This document shows positions 9,243-18,500 of a stretch of DNA of 64,000 nt, piece by piece; the stretch's first letter is position 1, and every line of letters begins with the position of its first letter. The translations under genes were made by a program, and so were the position numbers. Source of the stretch: DASXUG01 sp964620425 (GTDB lineage: Bacteria > Pseudomonadota > Gammaproteobacteria > Burkholderiales > Methylophilaceae); NCBI GenBank assembly GCA_964620425.1, contig CAZUGV010000001.1, positions 467,471-531,470 of the forward strand, read 5' to 3'. Under the pieces are notes generated by a model. It did not search any database. It saw nothing but the letters and a program-made list of their open reading frames with translations, and was not told the DNA's origin.

Positions 9243-12200
9243 TCACGCGTTTAAATCGCCCCATATTTTCTCTAAGCGTTTGATTGATATTGGGAAAGGT
9301 GTTTTAAGCTCTTGCGCAAACAATGACACGCGCAACTCTTCTATGAGCCAGCGGAACTCGAATATTTCTGATTTGAGCTTATCTGCTTTGCGCTGTTTAT
9401 CCACAGCGGCTTCCCAATTTTGCCAGAGCGTGGCAACACTGGCTGCATTTTTGCCATCACGGTCTGGGTTCGCAGGATGCTTTTCAATACGCAAGCGCAA
9501 CGCTTTGATATAGCGCGGAAAATGCTGCAACTGCTCCCATGGCGTTTGGCTAAAGCAATGCTTGTGCAATAACGATGGGATTTGCTGTTCCACATCGCGT
9601 TTTAAACGATTCACAGTAGCAGGCATCTGACTTTGCTTGGTCACGAGCAGTTGATATTCTGTGGCAATGGCTTGTGCGTATCGTGCTAAAGCCTCAGTCA
9701 CCGCTGGCAAGCGTGTTCTGGCGCGCTGTTTAAGCGTCATAAATGCTTGGTTGGTGCGTGGCAAGTCATCTTCACCAATAAAGGCTCGATCAGCGATTGT
9801 GGCGAGCATATCTTGTTTAAGGTCTTCATTACTGATGATATTGCGCAACAACAAGGCATATTGCGTAAAGCCAGGTAAACCTTTTTCTAGTTGTTTCATT
9901 TGCTCTTTAAGCTCAAATCGCATCAAGCGACATACGCCTTTTCTGTGCGCTTCTACGGCAGCGGCTTCGGTATCAAACAACTTAAGCGAGACGCTTTCTA
10001 TATTATCCTCAAGCGCGGGGTAGCCAGTCATTTGACGCCCCTCTTTGCTAAATGTGAGGGTAACTGGCAAGTCGCCAAAATCCCATTGTTTCAGCCCTGT
10101 TTTTTCGATACCGGGCGAGTTACTTCTAAAAGTGAGTTGGGCGGCTTGACCAAGTTGCTGTTTCAGCGCGTTCCAATCGCGCCCCATGCCTAACTCGCGA
10201 CCTTTCTCGTCAATGATACGAAAGTTCATATGCAAGTGGCTGGGTATCGCATCAGCAGGCCAATCATCCACGCTAATTTTCAAGGTAGTGGCTTTATGTA
10301 TGTATTGCGCCAGCACCTCTTGCAGATGCCCCTCTCCTACTTTTACTTGTTCTAAAAAACCAGTGACAAACTCAGGCACTGGCACACAAACGCGTCGATA
10401 GGTTTTAGGTAAGGCCTTAATCATGGTGGTGAGCTTTTCGCGCAACATGCCAGGCACTAGCCATTCTGCGCGTCTCGCATTGAGTTGATTCAACAAGGCT
10501 AATGGGACGGTAGCAGTCACACCATCTAATGGATGATTAGGCTCAAAACGATATTTGAGTGGCAATTGCACACCATCCATCTCAAAGGTTTCAGGAAACT
10601 GCGCCTCAGTCACTGATGAAGCGCCATGACGCATCAACGCTTCACGCGTAAGGAACAACAACCTTGGCTGGATTTTCTCAGCATCTTCACGCCACTTTTC
10701 GAACCCAGCACCATTAACAATGCTGCATTGACCACTAATCGGTGGAATCACGCCATCATAAAAAGTAAATAAGGCATGCTCATCCACCAGCACATCTTGG
10801 CGACGTGCCTTATGTTCCAACTCTTCAATTTCTGCAATCATGCGGCGATTAGCTTCAAAAAATTGAGCTCTGGTGTCAAACTCCATATTGGCTAAAGCCT
10901 CGCGAATAAAAATCTCACGCGACTCTTGTGGGTTGATTGGGCCGTAGTGCACACGACGCTTGGGAATGATAGTCAAACCATACAAACTCACACGCTCCCA
11001 TGCCACTACTTGCGCTGGTTTTCTATCCCAACGCGGGTCAGTGTAATGACTTTGCGTTAAATTTCGGGCTAATGGCTCAATCCAATCTGGGTCAATTTTG
11101 GCAACGCATCGCGCATATAGTTTGCTGGTTTCCATCAACTCTGCCGCCATCACCCATTTGGGTCGATTCTTTTTCAGCCCTGAACCTGGTGCAATGCTAA
11201 ACCGTATACCACGTGCGCCTTGATATGAGTCGCTCTCGCCATCTTTAAAGCCTATGTTACCTAGCAAACCTGAAAGTAAAGCGCGATGCACTTGGTCATA
11301 CGTAGCTTCTTTATCATTGAGCTTAAACTCCATTTCCTCTGCAATTTCAAGCAGTTGAAAATACAGCTCTCGCCACTCTTTTAAACGTAAAAAGGATAAA
11401 AAGTTTTGGTGACATTTATTGAGGAGTTCTTTATTAGACTTTTTGCTGCTAACCGCCTCTTCATAAAACGCCCAAAGTTTCAAAAAGCCCATAAAATCAG
11501 ATTGCTCATCTGCAAATTTTGCATGTGCTTGATCGGCTGCTTCGCGTTTATCCATCGGGCGTTCACGTGGGTCTTGTATCGCTAATGCACTGGCAATAAT
11601 CAAAATTTCACGTAGACAGTTTTCTTTTTTTGCCGCCAAAATCATCCGCCCGACACGTGGGTCAAGCGGCAAGCGCGCAAGCTGATTACCTAAATCCGTA
11701 ATTTGGCGATTGGCATCCACCGCACCCAACTCTTGCAGCAATAAATAACCATCTGAAATAAGGCGCGAACTGGGCGCTTCAATAAACGGAAAATCATTGA
11801 CATCTCCCAACCGCAACGCCGCCATGCGCAAAATCACAGCAGCAAGAGAGGAGCGCAGAATTTCAGGGTCAGTAAAAGCCGCACGCCCATTAAACTCTTG
11901 CTCATCATAAAGCCGCACGCAAATGCCGTTTGACACCCGACCACAACGTCCTGCACGTTGTTTAGCTGCGGCTTGAGAGATTTTCTCAATCTGCAATTGC
12001 TCAACCTTGGCGCGACTGCTATAGCGATTAACACGCGCCAATCCACTATCAATCACGTATTTAATGCCTGGCACTGTGAGCGAAGTTTCTGCCACGTTAG
12101 TCGCCAATACGATACGGCGACCACCTGAGGTGCGGAATATTTTTTGCTGATCTTCAATACTCAAGCGAGCGAATAGCGGCAAAATTTCTACGTGCTTGAG

Positions 12201-13307
12201 TTTGGGTGAACGCCCTTGGTATTTACGCAGATGTTCGGCGGTGTCGCGAATTTCGCGTTCGCCAGGTAAAAACACAAGAATATCGCCATCTCCCAAGCGC
12301 AATAAATCATCAGCGGTATCTAAAATCGCTTCTTCAAGCGCTTCTTCTGCGTCATCTTCTTCTAACCAGCGCGATTCAATGCGTGGTTTGCGTTTTACGC
12401 CCATCACGTCTTGACCTAAAAACTCTAGGTCTTCGTCATCATCGCTATCCACGGCAACTTCTTTCGCCATGTAACCTGCTTTACCTAGGGGTCTGTATCG
12501 GATTTCCACAGGGTATGTGCGGCCAGACACCTCAATCACGGGCGCACCATTAAAGTGGGTGGAAAAGCGCTCTGCATCAATCGTTGCAGAGGTCACAATC
12601 ACCTTTAAATCAGGACGCTTTGGCAATAACTGCTTGAGGTAGCCAAGCAGAAAATCAATATTTAAACTGCGCTCATGCGCCTCATCAATAATAATGGTGT
12701 CGTAAGCATTAAGAAACTTATCGCCCTGCGTTTCTGCTAGCAAAATACCATCAGTCATCAATTTGACGTAGCTAGATTCTGAGAGCTTATCGTTAAAGCG
12801 TACCTTGTAGCCCACCACCTCACCCAAAGGAGATTTCAACTCTTGTGCAATGCGGCTTGCGACAGAACGCGCGGCGATACGGCGTGGTTGTGTGTGACCA
12901 ATTAAACCCGAAACACCACGCCCTAGTTCCAAACAAATTTTGGGTAATTGCGTGGTCTTACCTGACCCCGTTTCGCCACACACAATCACAACTTGGTGTT
13001 GTTTTATGGCAGCTAAAATTTCATCTTTTTTACCACTTACTGGCAACTCTAAGGGATATTCTGGCTTAGGCAAGGCGGCTAAACGCGCAGCGAATTTGTT
13101 TTGAGATGCTTGCATTTTTTGCGCCACTTCGGCTTGCAAACGTTGCGCTTTGGCGAGTGATTTTTCGTCACCTAGCTTTTGCAACTCAGCCGAATCTCGC
13201 AACTTACGACGCAAAGCATGGCGATCCACCAACATACATTGGGCTAACAATGTATTGATTTGCTTTAAGGGTGTTTGACTATTGGGAATGTTGTTAGATA
13301 TGGTCAT
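9243..13307 (-). CDS. hrpA: ATP-dependent RNA helicase HrpA
   Basis: 1354 residues, the usual size for HrpA, a DEAH-box RNA helicase. Visible motifs are GETGSGKTT (motif I, about residue 96), IIIDEAHERS (motif II, about 202), VTSATID (motif III) and QRAGRCGR (motif VI, about 460), followed by the HA2/OB region and the long HrpA-specific C-terminal DUF3418 domain. Family knowledge places HrpA in RNA remodelling, including rescue of collided ribosomes. An acidic insertion (DSDDDEDLEF, near 290) lies between the two RecA domains. The gene begins 80 bp downstream of pbpC on the same strand; two small genes follow closely. Confidence 0.95.
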   Translation of the reverse strand: MTISNNIPNSQTPLKQINTLLAQCMLVDRHALRRKLRDSAELQKLGDEKSLAKAQRLQAEVAQKMQASQNKFAARLAALPKPEYPLELPVSGKKDEILAAIKQHQVVIVCGETGSGKTTQLPKICLELGRGVSGLIGHTQPRRIAARSVASRIAQELKSPLGEVVGYKVRFNDKLSESSYVKLMTDGILLAETQGDKFLNAYDTIIIDEAHERSLNIDFLLGYLKQLLPKRPDLKVIVTSATIDAERFSTHFNGAPVIEVSGRTYPVEIRYRPLGKAGYMAKEVAVDSDDDEDLEFLGQDVMGVKRKPRIESRWLEEDDAEEALEEAILDTADDLLRLGDGDILVFLPGEREIRDTAEHLRKYQGRSPKLKHVEILPLFARLSIEDQQKIFRTSGGRRIVLATNVAETSLTVPGIKYVIDSGLARVNRYSSRAKVEQLQIEKISQAAAKQRAGRCGRVSNGICVRLYDEQEFNGRAAFTDPEILRSSLAAVILRMAALRLGDVNDFPFIEAPSSRLISDGYLLLQELGAVDANRQITDLGNQLARLPLDPRVGRMILAAKKENCLREILIIASALAIQDPRERPMDKREAADQAHAKFADEQSDFMGFLKLWAFYEEAVSSKKSNKELLNKCHQNFLSFLRLKEWRELYFQLLEIAEEMEFKLNDKEATYDQVHRALLSGLLGNIGFKDGESDSYQGARGIRFSIAPGSGLKKNRPKWVMAAELMETSKLYARCVAKIDPDWIEPLARNLTQSHYTDPRWDRKPAQVVAWERVSLYGLTIIPKRRVHYGPINPQESREIFIREALANMEFDTRAQFFEANRRMIAEIEELEHKARRQDVLVDEHALFTFYDGVIPPISGQCSIVNGAGFEKWREDAEKIQPRLLFLTREALMRHGASSVTEAQFPETFEMDGVQLPLKYRFEPNHPLDGVTATVPLALLNQLNARRAEWLVPGMLREKLTTMIKALPKTYRRVCVPVPEFVTGFLEQVKVGEGHLQEVLAQYIHKATTLKISVDDWPADAIPSHLHMNFRIIDEKGRELGMGRDWNALKQQLGQAAQLTFRSNSPGIEKTGLKQWDFGDLPVTLTFSKEGRQMTGYPALEDNIESVSLKLFDTEAAAVEAHRKGVCRLMRFELKEQMKQLEKGLPGFTQYALLLRNIISNEDLKQDMLATIADRAFIGEDDLPRTNQAFMTLKQRARTRLPAVTEALARYAQAIATEYQLLVTKQSQMPATVNRLKRDVEQQIPSLLHKHCFSQTPWEQLQHFPRYIKALRLRIEKHPANPDRDGKNAASVATLWQNWEAAVDKQRKADKLKSEIFEFRWLIEELRVSLFAQELKTPFPISIKRLEKIWGDLNA

Positions 13308-13387
13308 ATGCGGCTAAATGTAAACTTACCTGCATTTTAACATAGCCGCAGATTTCACAATTTGATTGGCGCTATTGAATGTTGAAT

Positions 13388-15583
13388 CTATCGTTTGATG
13401 TTTTTAAGATACGCCCCGCGCACTTCAAAATGCACAGAATCTACCACCTTTTTATCAGCACTTAACAAAGCCAATTCATGCCGCCCTAGGATAGGAAACC
13501 ATGTAGTGACGGGCTGGCTCGAGCCGATGGTTTTTCCATCTAGCTGCCAATGCCAGCCAACTGAAAATTTACTTGTAGTTTTAAACACAACGCGCTGTTC
13601 ATTGACTGGAATTTCTGGGTCCAACGCGATAATCGCCCCCTCACCAGGATAGGCAATTTGCGCAAAATTCACCGACTGAACACCAATACTGTCAGTAGCA
13701 TTTTGATTAGCGATGATGGTTGCTTGCTCTGTTCCAGCAATAAATAACTCCTCTCGACTCGGTTCAATGGCAGGTTGAAAGTTAATAGTTTGACGCACGA
13801 TATTGGCAGGCATAGGCTGACTTTGCGTTTGCAGCAATCGTCCATCTGCATGCTGGTGCAAATAATCCATCACTGCCCGCCATACAGGGGCTGCGCCTGT
13901 CACGCCCGATACATCGTGCATGGGCATACCATCGCCATTACCAACCCACACTCCCACCGTATAGCGCCGTGAAAAACCAACGCACCAGTTATCACGCATA
14001 TCTTTACTTGTGCCTGTTTTTACAGCGCTCCAGTAGCGTGTATGCAAGGCAGAATCCATACCAAAAGTATGCACACGTGCGTTATTATCAGCCAGCATAT
14101 CCGCCACAATATAGGCTGCTTGCGGAGAGATGACTGTGCTGATTGGCGATGACTTATCAGCATTTGCAAGTAGGCGAACATGACTAAACCGCCCTTGATT
14201 CGACAACGCCCGATATGCATTGGTGAGGTCTAGCAAACGCACATCTGCCGCGCCCAACGCTAAGCTGTATCCGTAAAAATCGACTGGTTCGGTGAGTGTG
14301 GTGAAGTTAAGCCGATTGAGTGTGCTGAAAAAATCATCGGGAGAAATACGCAACGAAGTGCGCACCGCAGGCACATTGAGCGAGTTACCCAACGCTGTAC
14401 GCACGCTCACCTCCCCCAAAAAATGCTTGTCATAATTTTGCGGAATATAATAGCCAGTGCTGGTATTAACGCGTACAGGTGAATCATCAAGTATAGAAGC
14501 CGCTGTTAACAAGCGGCTTTGTAATGCTGTGGCATATAAAAATGGTTTCAGTGTGGAGCCTGCTTGCCGTGGAGCGATGACGGCATCGACCTCTGGACTC
14601 ATTGACAAATTGCCACTAGACCCAACCCAAGCCAACACCTCACCCGTTTGATTATCTAACACCAACACTGCGCCATCATGCACGTTTTGATAGTTAAGCT
14701 GCATTAAGTTAGCGCGTAATTGTTGTGTAGCAAATGTTTGCAAAGGTAAATCTAAAGTTGAGCGTACTTGCTCACCTGCATGGCGAATGAGTTTTCGCGC
14801 AAGATGTGGCGCTAAATTAGTGGCTTCAATTTCAAATGGCGCAACCAGTTTGAGCGCCGCATAACCTTCTAAATCCGCACAAAATTTATCTTGATGCATT
14901 TGCTTGAGTAAGTAACAAGCACGCGTGGCAACCATCGCTGGCTTGGCATTAGGAGAGCGTAATAGCACAGCGGCAATACTAGCTTCTCTTGCATCTAAGG
15001 CGGCTGGTGCTTTATTAAACAAACCAAAACTCATGGCATTGATGCCTTGTAATTCGCCACGAAAAGGTACTAGATTGAGATACGCTTCTAAAATCTCAGC
15101 CTTTTGCCATTGGTGATCTAACAACAGCGCATCTTTCGATTGTATGATTTTTTCTGAAAGGCTACGCCGCACGCGTGACGTAGTTTTTGTAGAATCGCCT
15201 TGGTGTAACACATCTTGCTCCAGCAACCCCGCCAACTGCATGGTGATAGTACTAGCACCACGGGTTTTGGTGTTCCACAAATTGCGCCAGCTTGCCGCGG
15301 CAATGGCTTGCCAATCAACCCCGCTATGCTCATAAAAGCGTTTATCTTCAGAATATATCAACGCTTGTAGCATGGTCGGAGACATCGCCTCAAGCGGCAC
15401 CCATTGCAGACGCCGCACTTGGTGATTGACCCTAAGTTGCTGCACCACCTGACCATCCCGCGATAATAACCAGCTGTCAGATGGTTTATATTGCTGCTTC
15501 ACTTCCTCATAATTTGGAAGCGCCCATGCATCGATGCAGATGAGCCATGCGAAAAAACAAAACACCAGTCTAGAAAACAGCAT
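13388..15583 (-). CDS. pbpC: Penicillin-binding protein 1C (bifunctional glycosyltransferase/transpeptidase)
   Basis: 731 residues from the ATG at 15583, preferred over an in-frame ATG at 15613 because AAAGGTGG precedes it and the longer form would overlap the upstream gene. After a signal/anchor segment comes a GT51 glycosyltransferase domain (EDKRFYEHSGVDW, GASTITMQLA), then a transpeptidase with SxxK (GSTLKPF), SxN (GNSLN) and KTGTS. The C-terminal 100 residues are the PBP1C-specific domain. It acts in the periplasm on lipid II. It lies 17 bp downstream of the alpha-2-macroglobulin-like gene, the same pairing as E. coli yfhM-pbpC, so the two are almost certainly co-transcribed. Confidence 0.94.
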   Translation of the reverse strand: MLFSRLVFCFFAWLICIDAWALPNYEEVKQQYKPSDSWLLSRDGQVVQQLRVNHQVRRLQWVPLEAMSPTMLQALIYSEDKRFYEHSGVDWQAIAAASWRNLWNTKTRGASTITMQLAGLLEQDVLHQGDSTKTTSRVRRSLSEKIIQSKDALLLDHQWQKAEILEAYLNLVPFRGELQGINAMSFGLFNKAPAALDAREASIAAVLLRSPNAKPAMVATRACYLLKQMHQDKFCADLEGYAALKLVAPFEIEATNLAPHLARKLIRHAGEQVRSTLDLPLQTFATQQLRANLMQLNYQNVHDGAVLVLDNQTGEVLAWVGSSGNLSMSPEVDAVIAPRQAGSTLKPFLYATALQSRLLTAASILDDSPVRVNTSTGYYIPQNYDKHFLGEVSVRTALGNSLNVPAVRTSLRISPDDFFSTLNRLNFTTLTEPVDFYGYSLALGAADVRLLDLTNAYRALSNQGRFSHVRLLANADKSSPISTVISPQAAYIVADMLADNNARVHTFGMDSALHTRYWSAVKTGTSKDMRDNWCVGFSRRYTVGVWVGNGDGMPMHDVSGVTGAAPVWRAVMDYLHQHADGRLLQTQSQPMPANIVRQTINFQPAIEPSREELFIAGTEQATIIANQNATDSIGVQSVNFAQIAYPGEGAIIALDPEIPVNEQRVVFKTTSKFSVGWHWQLDGKTIGSSQPVTTWFPILGRHELALLSADKKVVDSVHFEVRGAYLKNIKR

Positions 15584-15599
15584 AGCGGTATGCCCACCT

Positions 15600-18500
15600 T
15601 TATTTAGCGGCATTCATTTGAACGCTCAGCTGCGCATTAGGCACTTGCGCAAACACTTCAGGCGCATACATCGCCTCCACACGAGTGGGTGGCAAATTAA
15701 ACTGTCCTGGATTATTTAAACGTACCGTATATTCGTACCAAACGTGCCCTGTGGGCATAAACTCATAATAAGCACGGAAGAAGCCTAAGCCGCGCTCTGT
15801 ATATGATGGTTGAATACCATTTTTGCCATCATATTTATTTTCACCGACTTGGGCGATTTTTGAATCTCGGGCCGTATTACCCAAAATGCTCGCACCAGCG
15901 GGAATCGGGTCTGATAGCGCCACCCAACTCAATGCTTGGTCGCTATCAATGTCGATTCGAATACGCATTAAATCACCACGACTCCACTGCCCCGCCACTT
16001 TTTGCTCAATGGCGGTCACGGTGCGTTTTAAATGACAACCTGCTGCTTTGGCTTGCTCAGGAATCGCCGCACTCACCATAAGATTGACCCAAGGCTTGCC
16101 TGTACCTTCGTGTTTAAGGCTAAACTCAGAGTTTGCTTGATTTTGCGGCCACGCAAAAAACAAGCTGGCATCTGCAAAATCTGGGCTTGCCACCTTGGCA
16201 GTCGTAACCTCGGCGCCCCACTGCTTGCTTTGTTGTTGCGCATTTAATTGTGCGGTAGTTTTACCTGTAACGGCTTCACGCTCAAACTGTTGTCCAAATT
16301 TTGCCAGTGCTAAACGGCCCCAAGCATTCGCCAATGTCGTATGCCAACGCCCTTTGTTTTGGCGCATCAGCGCACCACGCATCATGCCGACCATATCGTC
16401 TTTCCAAGCAGGGTCGTCCATCAACAGAGTGGTGAGCCGCGTTGCATTTAACTCGCCATCAATCATGGCCCACCACCACACATCGTTTTCCTCTTGGTCA
16501 AACACTAAGCGCCCTCCCACGTTTTGCAAGCGATTGTGCAGCTCTGTCGAGATAGCACTCATACGCTCATCGCGACTTTCCGCATCTGGCACGCGCTTGA
16601 AAATGGCGTACCAATCAATCAGTGTATTGGTTGGCATTTGTATCGGCTTAAACTCAAAGGCAGACAGCATATTACCGTTCACATTACCCGTATAAGCCAA
16701 TGCAGCCAGCGCGCTTAATCTCCGCTCTATGAGATGCTCATTGGCGCCCCAATACCAACCAGCGGGTTTACTGCGCCCCTCAACAAAGTCTATCAAGGCT
16801 TTACGCATATTGCGCTCCACTTCTTGCGGCAAGGCCACCTTATTTTCGTATGCCATGGTTAACACATAATTGGTCAGCGCATCACTGCCATGTACCATAC
16901 CAGGGAAGTAAGCAAGATACCCTTGGCTATCTTGATAACTCGCGAGGTTATTCACAATCTCATCCCAACGCTGTTTGTCATTCAAACCTGTTGCAATGGA
17001 GGTTTTCTGCTCCAAACAACTATAAGGATATTCTTCAAAATAACGTTGAATCCCCGCAGTTTGTTGCGCAATACTTGCCGTCAGGCGAACCTCTAAACCG
17101 CCTTTGCCCAATATTGCACCTTGTGGCAATGCGGTCTTGGTGCTGTAAGTACCATCTAGTTGCATTAAGCTGGACTGTTGAATAGTAGCAGGCACACGCG
17201 GCAATACTTGTTGCGTAAAGCGCAGGGCATCACGTTTTTTGCTTTGCGTATCAAGCGCATTAATTTGCCATGTGATTTTTCCTTCGGCGTTAGGTGCTTG
17301 TAGTAGCCATGCGGCATCCTTCGCCTCACCAGCCGCCAATGCAATGGTTTGTGCGGGCAGATTTACCGCACCTGCCGTACCTGTCAACTGCACCTGCATT
17401 GGTGTCTCAGTCGTATTGCGCAACGTCAGCATCGCACGGTATTGGTCGGTTTCTCGCACCAGCGGCGGAATACCAGAGGTGATCTGTAAATCTTGTCGCG
17501 ATTGAATTTCAGCCGAACCTGTGCCGAATAAGCCTGTGTCCGCATCTGCAATCGCCACAATTTTGAACGCGCTGAGCGAATCATTCACTGGGAACTTCAC
17601 GGTTGCCACGCCTTGTGCATTCAGTTTTACGCGTGGGTTCCAGTACAGCAAAGTATCAAACAATTCACGCGTTGATAACTTGCCTCCACCGCCGCCTGCG
17701 GGCAGTGATTTTTTACCAAAATGGCGTTTACCCACTACTTGCATTTGCGCAGTTGCAGTCTCCATCAAATATGCACGCTCTTCTTGCATATTATCGAGTA
17801 AATTCCATGTGTGATTGGGTGATAGCTCAAGCAAAGCGCGGTCTACCACAGCAACAGCAACTTCAGAGCCAGCAGGTGCAGGCTTGCCGCTAGGTAACAA
17901 GACTTTCACTTTCACGGTTGCCATTTCACGTGGCTGATACATTTTTTTATCGGCATCAACAGCCACACTCAATCGATTGCCCGCAATCCCCACGGCGATG
18001 CGTGTCAAACCAAATTTATACGCAGGCTTGGCTAAATCTACTAATGCCGTCGCTTGCGGCACGGCTTGCCACTTAGCTTTTGCCCAGTCAATCGGGCTGT
18101 GCCAACCCCACTCAAAAAATGAATACCAAGGCACGGTGGTAATACGTCCACGCACCACCAAAGCCGACAAAAACACATTGGGGCCCCAATTTTTTTCAAT
18201 CGAAATCTCCACCACGGCATTGCGTCGATACAATGGCTGGACAATCGTTTTTAACACACCTTCGCGCTCAACAGAAATAAGCGCAGTTGCTTGATAAAAT
18301 GGGCTATGAATTTGAAAGCGCGCTTTTTCTCCTGGTTGATATTCACGCTTTTCAGGGATGACTTCAATGCGGTCTTCGTCACCTTGTGCAAACCAAAAGT
18401 CCGCATCGTCACTCACCCAAAAACTGGTGCTGGTTTTGGCAAGTGCGCCAGTATCGTCTGCGGCTTGCGCTTGCAAACTGATATGGCCCGCTTCTTTCAC